This document shows, piece by piece, positions 48,006 through 58,113 of a DNA stretch of 64,000 nucleotides. Each line of letters opens with the position of its first letter. The stretch's first letter is position 1. The notes under the pieces were generated by a model. It had not been told where the DNA came from and did not search any database. It saw only the letters and a program-made list of their open reading frames with translations. Position numbers and translations under genes: made by a program. The stretch is from assembly GCF_000482845.1 (NCBI RefSeq), contig NZ_AXWV01000012.1, positions 1-64,000 on the forward strand. Direction: 5' to 3'. Origin of the DNA: Anaerobiospirillum succiniciproducens DSM 6400. Its GTDB lineage: Bacteria > Pseudomonadota > Gammaproteobacteria > Enterobacterales > Succinivibrionaceae.

Positions 48006-49466
48006 ATGAAGTTTATTCTCCGACTTTTCCCTGAAATATCCATCAAAAGCAAACCTGTTCGTAACCGCTTAATCAAGGTCTTAACCCAGAACCTGCACAA
48101 CATCGCTGCTAACCACGGCTTCGAGATCAAAGTGCAGCCACAATGGGATAAGCTCATGGCTACTTTTGGTAGTGATGAGAGCGAAAAGACTCGCACCCAA
48201 GCCGTACGTGAGTTATCCCGTATTCCAGGCATCCACTCTTTCTTAGAAGTAAAAGAGTTTACCTTTGAGCGCTTTGAAGACATCTTTGAAGTTGCCGGCC
48301 CAATCTACGGTCCATCTTTAAACGGTAAGACCTTTGCTGTACGTGTTCGTCGTCGTGGCAATCACTCTTTCACCTCTCAAGAGGCAGAGCGTATGATTGG
48401 CGGCATGTTCAAAGCTCACTACCCTAACTTAGGCGTTAACCTTAACAAGCCTGAGGTAACCATTAATATTGAGCTTGAGCAGGATAAGGCTTTTGTGGTC
48501 ACCAACAAATATCAGGGTTTAGGCGGCTATCCAGTAGGCTCACAGGGTGTGGCCTTAAGCTTGATCTCTGGCGGTTTTGACTCTGGTGTATCAACCTACA
48601 AAGCTATCCACCGTGGCATGAAGGTAAACTACCTGTTCTTTAACATGGGCGGTACTGCTCATGAGATTGGTGTTAAGCAAGAGGCCTACTTCATTTGGGA
48701 TCGCTTTGGTTCCTCCCACAAGGTTAAGTTTGTCACCATTCCATTTGAGCGCATCGTAGGCCAGATCTTAGAGCGTACCCACCATGGCGTCCGTGGTGTG
48801 ATCTTAAAGCGTATGATGATGCGTGTAGGCTCTCAAGTTGCCCGCAAACTCAATGCTGAGGCCTTAGTTACTGGTGAGAGCGTTGGTCAGGTATCCTCAC
48901 AAACTTTAACTAACTTAAACCATATTGATCGCGTATCCGACTGCTTAGTATTACGTCCATTAGTTATGGAAGATAAGCAAGATATCGTAGATAAGGCTTG
49001 GGAAATCGGCACCGCTGGTTTTGCTGAGAGCATTCCTGAGTATTGCGGTGTGATCTCTGATCATCCTAACGTTTGCCCTGAGCGCTCTTTCGTTGAGGAA
49101 GAAGAAGCTAAGATGGATGCAAACTTAGTTGAAGAAGCCGTCGAAGCTGCAGCTGTTCTTGATATCAAGGCTATTCCTGAGAATACCTCTAAGCTTGAGA
49201 TCGAGGTTGAGACCGTTAAAGAGCTTGCTAAAGATGACGTGATCTTAGACGTACGCTCACCTGATGATGCTGCCAAGGCTCCGCTTAAAGATGAGACCCA
49301 TCAAGTCATCGAGCTGCCTTTCTACAAGGTAGCCTCAGAGTTTGGCAATCTCGATAAGCTTAAGACCTATGCCTTATTCTGCGATCAGGGCGTTATGAGC
49401 ACCATGCAGGCTCATGAGCTCAAAGAAAAAGGCCACCACAACGTTAAGGTCTACCGCCCAGACTAA
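48006..49466 (+). CDS. thiI: tRNA 4-thiouridine synthase ThiI with rhodanese domain
   Basis: ThiI makes 4-thiouridine at position 8 of tRNA and helps thiazole synthesis. The 486-residue protein has the N-terminal ferredoxin-like and THUMP domains, the PP-loop ATP site SGGFDSGVS (188-196), Cys347 in IPEYCGVISD and a C-terminal rhodanese domain with the persulfide Cys459 in LFCDQGVMS. These match Cys344 and Cys456 of E. coli (482 residues). The start MKFILRLFPEISIKSK is typical, although the ribosome site is weak. It ends in a strong terminator. Confidence 0.96.
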   Translation: MKFILRLFPEISIKSKPVRNRLIKVLTQNLHNIAANHGFEIKVQPQWDKLMATFGSDESEKTRTQAVRELSRIPGIHSFLEVKEFTFERFEDIFEVAGPIYGPSLNGKTFAVRVRRRGNHSFTSQEAERMIGGMFKAHYPNLGVNLNKPEVTINIELEQDKAFVVTNKYQGLGGYPVGSQGVALSLISGGFDSGVSTYKAIHRGMKVNYLFFNMGGTAHEIGVKQEAYFIWDRFGSSHKVKFVTIPFERIVGQILERTHHGVRGVILKRMMMRVGSQVARKLNAEALVTGESVGQVSSQTLTNLNHIDRVSDCLVLRPLVMEDKQDIVDKAWEIGTAGFAESIPEYCGVISDHPNVCPERSFVEEEEAKMDANLVEEAVEAAAVLDIKAIPENTSKLEIEVETVKELAKDDVILDVRSPDDAAKAPLKDETHQVIELPFYKVASEFGNLDKLKTYALFCDQGVMSTMQAHELKEKGHHNVKVYRPD

Positions 49467-49565
49467 GATCTAAAAGCACCATGGCTACCTAAAAGCCGCT
49501 CATAGAAGCTCATCGCTAGCAGCCGTATCCGTAGCGACCACAGATGTAGCCACTGTAGATCATGC

Positions 49566-49616
49566 AAAAGGCCAGTAAGAACACTACTCATAAGTAATGC
49601 GCTTACTGGCCTTTTT
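49566..49616. terminator. Terminator of thiI
   Basis: A 14-bp stem, AAAAGGCCAGTAAG (49566-49579) with CTTACTGGCCTTTT (49602-49615), followed by T. The A/T flanks allow use from both sides, so it may serve eptA as well. Confidence 0.85.
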
Positions 49617-49678
49617 GTATCTTAAGCCTTCATCAGATGCTTAAGCTTAGCTTGCTAAGTACTCACGCCTAGGATAAA

Positions 49679-49755
49679 GCTTTGCATGGCAGTAAAAGCC
49701 ACATTTGCTTTGCATGGCAGTAAAGATCCTAGGTTTGCTTTGCATGCTATCGCGC
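49679..49755. repeat. Three copies of GCTTTGCATGGCAGTAAA-type unit
   Basis: GCTTTGCATGGCAGTAAA is exact at 49679 and 49707; a third copy beginning GCTTTGCATG at 49737 diverges afterwards. The steps are 28 and 30. The array lies just beyond the eptA stop. Confidence 0.7.
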
Positions 49756-49816
49756 TGCAAAGTACCGATGCTCTCCTTTGCATGCTGATGAGCGAAGCTA
49801 AAGGGCCACAATTGCA

Positions 49817-51475
49817 TTAGGCGCGGCAGGCTCTCAAGATATCTAAGCTTGGATCGTAGTCCTTAGTGCTAACATCAAAGATACCAAGCAGAGTGTGGAA
49901 GAGATTGTCGTGACTAAACTTTCCAGCACTACTTTGTTTCTCAAGGCACTTCTCATTTAAAGCAAGCATTTTCTGGGCTTTTTCTGATATGTAAAGCTGC
50001 ATTGGAACTTGCTTTTGTACCTCAGGAGCTACAGCATATGGCAGTCCATGTAGGTAGACACCATTTTCACCTAATGACTCACCATGATCTGAAATATATA
50101 ACAGCGCCTTATTTTCAGTTGGGGCCTTTTCTAATGCTGTGTAGAGCTTGGAGATTACATAGTCAGTATAAAGGATGGTGTTGTCATAAGCATTGATAAC
50201 CTCCTCAGTAGAACAGTTCTCTACATCGGCACGGTTACATGCAGGGGTGAATGTCTCAAAGTTCTTTGGGTAGCGCTCATAATAGCGTGGACCATGTGAC
50301 CCCATCAGATGCACAGCGATAACTGTATCCTTTTTGATGTCCTTAAGATATGGTTCTACTTTCTCAGCTAAGATGGAGTCATAGCAGCGACCATCGACAC
50401 AATTAGGACTCTTTTCAGGCTTGATATTGACTACATTAACGCGATCACATACGCCCTTGCAGTCGCCTTGATTGTCAATCCAGGTAACATCCACACCGGT
50501 CTTTTTCAGCACATCGAGGACATTATCGCGGTTAATCACGAGCTCATCTTTGTAAGTATCTCTAGTTAAATTTGAAAACATGCATGGCACTGATCGCGCA
50601 GTGGCTGTACCACATGAGCTTACATTGTTAAAGCCATACATATGCAGCTTAGAGGTGTATGGATTAGTCTGGCGATCATAGCCACGATACTGATAGTTTG
50701 CAGCACGACCGGTTTCACCTAAAACTAAGATCATGGCCATTGGCTCTTTACGCTTAGTAATGATCTTAGCATCCTCGCCTAACAGCACTGGCTCTGGTGG
50801 AGTAGTAAAGTAGTCTTGCTTTACTACGCGATAAGTTGAGTAGACCACTGTAGTTGGATTGATCTCTCGATTGAGGCTCTTGTTATTACGGCCCACAAAC
50901 GTAAACTGCTGATAGTAGGCAAGCACAATAGTGCCAGCTAGCGCTAAGGTACCCACAATAGCGCCCATACGAATGAGATTAGAGCGCACTAAGCCCTGAG
51001 GATAAGTAATCGGGGCAGTAATAATGATAAAAGCAGGGATGATACCAAGCAGTGTAAATGACAGTACCGAACTAAATGACAGATAAGACAAGGCCTCGGC
51101 AGTATTAGTCTGCATGAAGTTACGAACCATGTCCTGATCAAAGACGACGCCGTATTTCAAGGTGCCAATGGTGCACAAAGCACCAAGCAGAGTGATGAAA
51201 GACAGACCTGGCTTAAGCACATAGCGCCAAGAAAAGAGAATGAGGAAGATAGAGTAGAGCAGTACACCAACAGCAAATAGTCCAAAAACGATAAAGAAGG
51301 CAGACACACCCTCTGCACCATTTGCATTGGACTTCTTATAGATGTCAACCATGTGCTCAATGAGCGGCAAGTTAAGGACTAATAAGAAATATAGTGCCAC
51401 AATGCCAGTAAAGACAATATTGTTAAACACTATCTTTGGCATCTTGCTGTACAGACTAAACATTTTGCAATTCAC
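49817..51475 (-). CDS. eptA: Lipid A phosphoethanolamine transferase (EptA/MCR family)
   Basis: EptA moves phosphoethanolamine from phosphatidylethanolamine to lipid A at the outer face of the inner membrane, which lowers binding of cationic peptides such as polymyxin. The 552-residue protein has five N-terminal membrane helices and a sulfatase-fold domain with Glu254 in VLGETGRAANY, nucleophile Thr292 in SSCGTATARSVPCMFS, and zinc ligands in YISDHGESLGENGVYLHGLPYA. Several Cys pairs (CKGVCD, CVDGRC) fit the family's disulfides. The start is a GTG at 51475; an ATG four codons later is an alternative. It stands alone and looks chromosomal, not mobile. Confidence 0.92.
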   Translation of the reverse strand: MNCKMFSLYSKMPKIVFNNIVFTGIVALYFLLVLNLPLIEHMVDIYKKSNANGAEGVSAFFIVFGLFAVGVLLYSIFLILFSWRYVLKPGLSFITLLGALCTIGTLKYGVVFDQDMVRNFMQTNTAEALSYLSFSSVLSFTLLGIIPAFIIITAPITYPQGLVRSNLIRMGAIVGTLALAGTIVLAYYQQFTFVGRNNKSLNREINPTTVVYSTYRVVKQDYFTTPPEPVLLGEDAKIITKRKEPMAMILVLGETGRAANYQYRGYDRQTNPYTSKLHMYGFNNVSSCGTATARSVPCMFSNLTRDTYKDELVINRDNVLDVLKKTGVDVTWIDNQGDCKGVCDRVNVVNIKPEKSPNCVDGRCYDSILAEKVEPYLKDIKKDTVIAVHLMGSHGPRYYERYPKNFETFTPACNRADVENCSTEEVINAYDNTILYTDYVISKLYTALEKAPTENKALLYISDHGESLGENGVYLHGLPYAVAPEVQKQVPMQLYISEKAQKMLALNEKCLEKQSSAGKFSHDNLFHTLLGIFDVSTKDYDPSLDILRACRA

Positions 51476-52048
51476 ACATAAAGAAGGAAAACGATTCTAA
51501 CGCCCACTAAAGCATTGTGGATTCAATATGAAACTACTATCTTCATGACATAAAGATAGATTGCTAATGCCTGCTTATGGGTTAATACCATAAAACTTTA
51601 TCAAGCATTGAAGCTGGTCTCTTCTTAACGAAATCCACACCCACACTGCAATTGGCCATAACACAATAAGCTCACAAAACCATTGGTAAAGCCATTATTT
51701 AGCGAGCGCACGTAAGTGTACTCGCGTAAGGTTAGGTTTTTATTAGCAAACAAACCTTTAATCTCTAACTCAAAAATAATTATCAATTTAACGGCCCAAA
51801 AAAACGAGTGTAACCCATACAAACTTTGAATCATATACACTGCCAGTAAATCGCTATGCTCAGCATCATAGCCCACAGTCATTACTTGAAAGATTGAGCT
51901 TATGACCTAGATCATTTCAACAAGATGCCTGCGAACGCTTAGTACCGCATAGGCCATGGATGCAATCTAGTCAATATGCTGCTTATAAGTTAGTTATTAG
52001 GCTCTATATGATGTACAAAAGATCGTAATTATATGGTGTGAGGTGGGA

Positions 52049-52101
52049 AGAACTCTAGATCTAGATGCCGCCATTTAGCTAAGACTAGGTTCTTTTTTTT
52101 A
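52049..52101 (+). terminator. Orphan plus-strand terminator
   Basis: AGAAC plus CTAG (52049-52058) pairs with CTAG plus GTTCT (52085-52093) around one bulge, followed by eight T. No T run exists on the minus side. The transcript that would end here is unknown. Confidence 0.6.
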
Positions 52102-52131
52102 TATGGGAGCAGCCTTAAATATCGGGGCTTA

Positions 52132-52158
52132 GAGGAGCCAACTGGCTTCTTTTTTTGA
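52132..52158 (+). terminator. Second orphan plus-strand terminator
   Basis: AGGAGCCA, loop AC, TGGCTTCT form an 8-bp stem with one G-U pair, then seven T. It lies 40 bases after the first and may be a backup for it. Confidence 0.65.
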
Positions 52159-52508
52159 AATATAGACGGCCCAAAAAGAGAAAAGCCTGCCATTTGATTA
52201 ATCCGTTCTCAAACAGCAAGCTTCTCATGGGTGTTATCCGTTTTTTTGTATGTTCAATTTTATAGATACTTTGTTAAATCTATATTAAGAAATGACTAGA
52301 TACATTAGTGTATTTTGTGTATTGCATGCAAGATCACTTTTGAAAGCAAGCTCATATTTAAGGCATTGTTTAATGCCACCTGATGCATCAATTGTCATCA
52401 GTGCAATTTTCCACAGTATTAATCAAAACTTCACAGCCGCTTAATAGTTCGTAAGTAAGTGCAAATTCATCCAGATCGTGTCGCAACATATGTCTTTGAA
52501 CAGCAACT

Positions 52509-52540
52509 AAAAAGGGAGCTACACTAGCTCCCATTTTTTA
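52509..52540. terminator. Terminator of the autotransporter gene
   Basis: GGGAGCT (52514-52520), loop ACACT, AGCTCCC (52526-52532) with A run on the left and T run on the right, usable on both strands; about 190 bases beyond the autotransporter stop. Confidence 0.8.
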
Positions 52541-52727
52541 GTTTATTTACGCCAAGCGTGCACGAGAAACAATCTAGTATCTACAAGCTAGCCTAACAAA
52601 GGTCAGTGCCTTTTAGACGCGATTAGCATCATGGCATTGTTACGCATAGTATCGTGCTTCTAGACTAAATCACGTCTAAGTAGCTACTAGACCTCAAGCT
52701 AGATTGGAAAACTAGTTTCTCGTCCTT

Positions 52728-55700
52728 TTAGAACATATAGCTAGCTTGAGCCTTTAGGCCAAATGAGTTTGAGTTCTCAGCGCCAGAGATGTTGATACCT
52801 ACGCTGGTATTGAATGCGCCATACTGAGCATTTAACCCAACAGTTGTACTAAAGGCAACATCATCTATCACCTCTGCTTCTAGGTTTAGTTTTTTACCAG
52901 CTATCAAGGTGTTGTACTCGGCATCGGTTCCAGCTGCATTAAATGTAATGGTGAAATCAGCTGTTGGTGCTAAGGTCCAACCATCGCTTTCAATCATGTG
53001 ACAGAGGGTTACACCCACTGGTACAGAGAATACATGCTGAACATCAAAGTCAGTTTTAGCCTGAACACCAGTCTTGTTGCTTAAGTCGTAAGAGTCTGTA
53101 TCAAGACGCACGTAACGAGCGCCAATGTGCGGTGTTATATCAAGCGCTTCAACAGAGATCTTGTAGCGACCTGTAAGACCCATGGATAAAGCAGTGGTAT
53201 TGGTTGACGCATTGAGATCAAAGCCCTCTACATCGTGAGAGATATGAGTAATGGATGCATCACCAACTAAAGCAAAGCTGCCAAAGTTAGTTGCTGAGTA
53301 GACGCCCAAGCCATAGTAATCGAACTCATTTTTCAGTCCGTAGCCATTGCTATTACCCTCAGAATCACCTGAGCCAATGTTCAAGGTAGCACCAAAACAC
53401 ATGTTTGCATAAACAGTATCGGCACCAAAGGTTACACCCTTCATGTCGATATCCGCGCCATGTTTTCCACCCTGAGCGTTAAAGCCCTCTGATCCAATTG
53501 ATTTGTACATTGGAGTCAGCCATACACCACGATCTGCCTCAGAGCCAGTGGCGATAATAGACTTAGAAGCAACATCTAGCGAAGCAGTGCGAGCAAGGAT
53601 AGCTTCAGACATAGAGTTTACAGATGCCATAGCAGCTTGCTGAGCACCAGCATATGTTGCAGCATGTACTGCAGCATCAAGTTGCTTATACTTCTTTGCT
53701 TTAAGCATCGCCTCTACAAACTTATACCCCTGAGCATCACTGTCAAGCTTGCCCTGCAGTCTATCCATAATAAGGCCTAAAACTGGACTTGAGATACCAG
53801 CGTTTAGATCTGCCACCAAATTCTTATTGATTTCTAATTTGACAGATGAAGATGAACCTGCACTTAAGGTTCCGCTCAGCAAGCCGCCAAGGGATTCGAC
53901 TTTAAACGATCCCTCAATTGTTGAGCTAGCACCATTAGATGTTGATATGGTTAGATCGTCATTCTCAACAAAGTCGCCAAGCAGAATAATCTTAGAGCCA
54001 TAGATATCATCTACATCCGCACCTATGATTTTGCCGCCTGTTCCAGTAAATTGGATTGCAGCAGATTTCTTATCTGTACCAAAAGCCTTATCAGTCAGAA
54101 CAAGAGCTGATCCTCCAACAAGCTTCACCTGATTAACTACTTTATACAGGTTAGCATTAGCAGCGTCCGCCAAGATACCGCCTGTTGAACTATCAATCTT
54201 TAGAGGCTTATTGATAAAAACCGCATTACCAACTCCTGAGAAATCTTGAATATGGTCATTAAATGAAGCAGGCTGCTCAAATCCTCCAGCATTTGACATA
54301 TATTGCTGCAAGCCTTCTTTAAATTCTTCATTAGTTAAGCCAATGCCAAGAGCCGCGTTAAATCCTACTCCTATCGACGCCTTTAAAGTATCAGAACCTG
54401 TTGATGCTGTTTCGGAGTTTGCAATATCCTTGACGACAAGCGTAGAAGGCTCACTCATATAGCCTGTACCGACATGAACAATTGAGGCCTCCTTGAGTAC
54501 TAGCTTATCAGCAGACATTTGCGAATAATAACCAGTGGTACCATTGTTGCCAATGCGCATGAGTTGATTAGTACCAAGAGATAAAGTGCCTACGTCAACA
54601 ACAGATGGCACATTGTTGAAATTTATCTGGCCTGAGTAATTATTGGCAGGTGGATTAGAAAGATCACTAAATACTAACCTATCTGCTTTCAAGGATTTAC
54701 CTTTAAATTCTATGGCTGCTGTAGTTACAGAACCATGAACATCTAATATTCCGTTAGCAAATACATTAATACTGTCAGCATAAACATCGCCAGACTCAAC
54801 CATCAATGATGAGTTATCGGCAATATTAAGATTCTTAACTGCCGCACTAGCACTGCCTATTCCTGCACTTCCGTTTAGCGTGTCCTTAACAACTACATTG
54901 GCAGAAGCAGCAGTAATTAAACCTTTCGCATTTCGACCAATATTTACAGTTCCTTTTGAACCACCACCAGCAGAAGCAGTTATTGATCCTATGTTGCCAT
55001 CTCCGAGCAGGGTAAGGGTGTTGTCAACGTCTTCAAACAATACCCCTCCAGTCTTTAAACCGTTATCAAGCTTAACGGAGCGGAACGCTGTAGCAAAAGG
55101 AGCATCAGTCTTTACGGATACGAAGTTGTTAGTATTCTTATTCTTATCTGCACTAGCATTAGTTAAGATAAGATTTCCACCTTGGCCTAACTTTAATGGT
55201 GAATCGTCACTAAGAAGAACATTTCCTACTGAGTAATTGGCAGATAAACTTTCGCCGGCGGATACCATTACAGTTTTATTGTTGTATGTATCGTTTTGAA
55301 GTCGTACTGGAAGATCTTTTAAGGTTAAATCTTCTGGAATATCACTTTTATCGATATTGAGATTATAAAAACCCTTGAAATTAGCTAGATTTTGAGCGAA
55401 ATCATCATAATCGCTCTTGGACAAGCTCTCTCCCTTTGTGCTTTTGATAATAATAAGACCATCGCCACTTATGGCGGAGGCCTTGACCTTAGATGTGTCT
55501 AAGATATTTTTAAGATTAGCCCCTGCTCCATCTTTCTTAAAGATATCATCAAAGTCGAATACTGCTGACGCGCCTTCTTGAACAATAAAAGAATTGTTTG
55601 ATGCTGAAGATAAATCTAACTTACCTGAGCCTACGGTACTTAATGTACCGGCTTTAAGTGTGTAACTGCTATCATTGGCAAGACTTAAAGTACCGCCAAC

Positions 55701-57515
55701 ATTCAGGAAGCTGTCTCCGTCTTGCTCCGCTTGACCTTTAGTTAAGGTCAAATTAGACACACTCCAATTTGCTGTATTTACATAAAGCTTTGCAAACGGA
55801 GCATCTCCTGATGAATTAAGGATAAGATCTGATGCTTTAACAACATTATTATCGCCAGAGCCATCTAGTGTTAAAGAGCCGCTAGAAACTGATAATGTCT
55901 TGAGCATAGCGCCATTTTCTGCGCTAATAGAATGATCTACTTCTATCTGAGCTCCTCCGGTAATGGAGAAGGTCTTTTCATTATGCGCACCAGAGCCTAC
56001 TTCAAAAGTTTTAAATGCATATTTGACATCTCCATCAAACTGCGAGCCTAGAAACTTAGCATTGGCCATTCCGCCTGCAATTAATAGAGCTTTGTTGTTG
56101 CTTGATATAACATCTGTTAGCTTGCCTGAGGTATTGTCAACAAGATTTAATCCACTTGCACCAAGGTCAATAGTCCCAACATCGTTAAAGTCCAGAGTAA
56201 TGCGTCCAGATGGAGTTCCTGTCAGCGTAATAGCGCCTGTGGTACCTAGCATTGGCTTGATATCAGAACTATGCACATTTAATATGCTAGTAGTGTTTGA
56301 CGGATCAAACTTTATCTTAGAACCAGCAACAGTGGTCAATGTACCCTTTGCAAAAGAAGCTTTCTTTTTGAAAGTAACTTCAGCTCCAGACCCAATGGAA
56401 AGATTGAAGTCATCTTTTGCCTCCACAACCTTATCAACTTCAAGCTTGGATGGTGCAGAACCACCATTGAGAACAATCTTACCACTGCCTTTTAGCGCTA
56501 ATACCTGAAGTCCATTGCCAGTTAATTTAGCTGTGCCGCCAGACACATTGATGGAACCAGCAGAAAATTGACCATCATAATCATTTTTGATAGTCAGCGT
56601 TTTGCCTTCGGCAACATTAATATTCGTGCCGTCTAACTTAAAAACATCATATGCTGTTATGTTGAGGTCACCTTTGGCATTGATGGTTCCACCTGATAAG
56701 AGGTTAAGAGTATCAGCCGCGATGGTGCCGCCATGATCTGAATCATAGTTCTCAATGACACCTCCGGTGAGATTCAGATAAATATAATAGTCACCACCAC
56801 CAAGCTTAGCATTGTCAACAGTGCCATTTAAGAGCACCTTGCCACCAGTCATGTTGATCATTCTTGATGACGTAACACCAGAATTCTCTCCAATGACAAT
56901 CTTGGCACCATCAGCAATAGTGAGAATGCCCTTTCCACCAAAAGCATTCAAATAGCCATAGTTAGTTAAATTAACTACAGCCTGATCTTCACCAACATCC
57001 TTGCCGCCAATCATTACAGAACCGGCTTGGAGTTCTGACGTGGCATTCTTAGAAAATCCACTAATATTTAAGGTACCGCCTGCATTAGTGAAGCTATTAA
57101 TCGTGACTTTTGCAGTGTTGTTTTGAACATTCTCACCAATAGTAAGAGTTGGTAAGTTCTTTCCATCAGTAGAATTTATGCTGATTGAGGAGCCCTGCTG
57201 TACGGTAAATACACCTGGTTCACTACCATTACCATTAATGGAGTGCTGACCATTGGTAAGAGTAAGGTTGAAGCCATTTTGATTAACTGAAGAACTGCCG
57301 CCAACGATTGCTAAGACGTTCTCTCCCGTGCCGTCTAAAGTACCATCTGCAAGTTTGTCCCAATCCAAGATGGCCGCCTGAGCTGGTGCTGGTGCAACTG
57401 ATACAACAGATGCTGCTACAGAAATGAGCGCAGCAAAAAGTGCTAAATTGGCGTTACGGAATATGGCGCGATACTGAGCCATTAAGAAAGTAATTGCTCG
57501 ATTTGTTTGTTTCAT
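52728..57515 (-). CDS. Autotransporter (type Va) with large beta-helix passenger
   Basis: This 1595-residue protein has a long signal region (1-48: MKQTNRAITF.., hydrophobic ALFAALISVAASVVSVAPAPAQA), a passenger of about 1250 residues rich in Gly, Ser, Asn, Asp and Thr with repeated strand-turn units (GGTLNISG, KVTINSF, GGVIENYD), and a C-terminal beta-barrel (about 1310-1595) that starts near RGVWLTPMYKS and ends in Phe (KAQASYMF). The passenger should pass to the surface through the barrel. It has no visible protease triad motif such as GDSGS, so adhesion or aggregation is a guess. It has one Cys pair at most, as usual for secreted passengers. It stands alone with its own terminator. Confidence 0.9.
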   Translation of the reverse strand: MKQTNRAITFLMAQYRAIFRNANLALFAALISVAASVVSVAPAPAQAAILDWDKLADGTLDGTGENVLAIVGGSSSVNQNGFNLTLTNGQHSINGNGSEPGVFTVQQGSSISINSTDGKNLPTLTIGENVQNNTAKVTINSFTNAGGTLNISGFSKNATSELQAGSVMIGGKDVGEDQAVVNLTNYGYLNAFGGKGILTIADGAKIVIGENSGVTSSRMINMTGGKVLLNGTVDNAKLGGGDYYIYLNLTGGVIENYDSDHGGTIAADTLNLLSGGTINAKGDLNITAYDVFKLDGTNINVAEGKTLTIKNDYDGQFSAGSINVSGGTAKLTGNGLQVLALKGSGKIVLNGGSAPSKLEVDKVVEAKDDFNLSIGSGAEVTFKKKASFAKGTLTTVAGSKIKFDPSNTTSILNVHSSDIKPMLGTTGAITLTGTPSGRITLDFNDVGTIDLGASGLNLVDNTSGKLTDVISSNNKALLIAGGMANAKFLGSQFDGDVKYAFKTFEVGSGAHNEKTFSITGGAQIEVDHSISAENGAMLKTLSVSSGSLTLDGSGDNNVVKASDLILNSSGDAPFAKLYVNTANWSVSNLTLTKGQAEQDGDSFLNVGGTLSLANDSSYTLKAGTLSTVGSGKLDLSSASNNSFIVQEGASAVFDFDDIFKKDGAGANLKNILDTSKVKASAISGDGLIIIKSTKGESLSKSDYDDFAQNLANFKGFYNLNIDKSDIPEDLTLKDLPVRLQNDTYNNKTVMVSAGESLSANYSVGNVLLSDDSPLKLGQGGNLILTNASADKNKNTNNFVSVKTDAPFATAFRSVKLDNGLKTGGVLFEDVDNTLTLLGDGNIGSITASAGGGSKGTVNIGRNAKGLITAASANVVVKDTLNGSAGIGSASAAVKNLNIADNSSLMVESGDVYADSINVFANGILDVHGSVTTAAIEFKGKSLKADRLVFSDLSNPPANNYSGQINFNNVPSVVDVGTLSLGTNQLMRIGNNGTTGYYSQMSADKLVLKEASIVHVGTGYMSEPSTLVVKDIANSETASTGSDTLKASIGVGFNAALGIGLTNEEFKEGLQQYMSNAGGFEQPASFNDHIQDFSGVGNAVFINKPLKIDSSTGGILADAANANLYKVVNQVKLVGGSALVLTDKAFGTDKKSAAIQFTGTGGKIIGADVDDIYGSKIILLGDFVENDDLTISTSNGASSTIEGSFKVESLGGLLSGTLSAGSSSSVKLEINKNLVADLNAGISSPVLGLIMDRLQGKLDSDAQGYKFVEAMLKAKKYKQLDAAVHAATYAGAQQAAMASVNSMSEAILARTASLDVASKSIIATGSEADRGVWLTPMYKSIGSEGFNAQGGKHGADIDMKGVTFGADTVYANMCFGATLNIGSGDSEGNSNGYGLKNEFDYYGLGVYSATNFGSFALVGDASITHISHDVEGFDLNASTNTTALSMGLTGRYKISVEALDITPHIGARYVRLDTDSYDLSNKTGVQAKTDFDVQHVFSVPVGVTLCHMIESDGWTLAPTADFTITFNAAGTDAEYNTLIAGKKLNLEAEVIDDVAFSTTVGLNAQYGAFNTSVGINISGAENSNSFGLKAQASYMF

Positions 57516-57810
57516 ATACGTATAAAGTAGGCGAACAAGCTGTCAAAATAGATCCTGTTTAAATGGCACAGGAGTTTGAGCTTGTAAGATAAGCATGTAA
57601 AAAGAATGGCTCAGATTGAGACATTCAAAATATGACTTTTTAAAATAAAAAGTGCATAACAAAGTATGAGATAGATTAGCACATTTGAGTTTTCATCAGT
57701 TAAACGTGCTTCTATTTGCTGCTAAAGATCTCAATAAGACTAATCTTAGATGACTAAATCAAAGAGTTATGTATAGACCACTATATGAGGGCCATATTCA
57801 ACGAGATCTT

Positions 57811-57866
57811 AAATCTAGAGGCACCAACAGTACTTTCTCAAATATAGAGGCGTCAACAGATACTTT
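57811..57866. repeat. 29-bp direct repeat, two copies
   Basis: AAATCTAGAGGCACCAACAG and AAATATAGAGGCGTCAACAG start at 57811 and 57840, each followed by a TACTTT. Confidence 0.7.
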
Positions 57867-58056
57867 AAGGCAGGTATAGCTATCAGAATAAGGGCCGGGG
57901 ATTCATTTTACTGTCTCACCCTTACCCTGATTTAGCTCGTCTTGTTAGCTAGCAATAATATCTTCGGGATCAAAAGGTGGCCAAAAGCTTTCGTACGGCA
58001 AAAGAACTGTGACTAAGATTAGCTTGGTAAGTGGGCGGGGGTTATGTAGGGTGGTG

Positions 58057-58086
58057 ACAACAGTGCCACGTAAGTAGCACTGTTGT
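58057..58086. terminator. Stem-loop after acyltransferase gene
   Basis: ACAACAGTGC (58057-58066) pairs perfectly with GCACTGTTGT (58077-58086), 28 bases beyond the stop. No T run follows, so it may be a processing hairpin. Confidence 0.55.
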
Positions 58087-58113
58087 TGAGGAAATAAACT
58101 TTGGTACTAGTAC

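Larger units (their letters stand above)
49467..49816. other. Spacer between thiI and eptA (convergent)
   Basis: It carries the thiI terminator at 49566-49616 and a set of repeats at 49679-49755. No gene is seen. Confidence 0.6.
51476..52727. other. 1.25-kb spacer upstream of eptA
   Basis: No gene is supported. The interesting content is two plus-strand terminators (52049-52101 and 52132-52158) with no plus-strand gene before them, and the autotransporter terminator at 52509-52538. The AT-rich stretch AATAATTATCAATTT near 51773 resembles half a Fur box only. Confidence 0.6.
57516..58113. other. 600-base spacer between acyltransferase and autotransporter genes
   Basis: It holds the autotransporter promoter side, a 29-bp duplication at 57811-57866 and a stem-loop after the acyltransferase gene (58057-58086). 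No gene is seen. Confidence 0.55.

Noticed and set aside
51773-51788. Fur box upstream of eptA
   Set aside because: Only the ATTATCA half fits the Fur consensus; the other half does not match.
51625-51882. 85-codon minus-strand gene upstream of eptA
   Set aside because: No ribosome site and an unusual composition; it crosses the AT-rich promoter zone of eptA.
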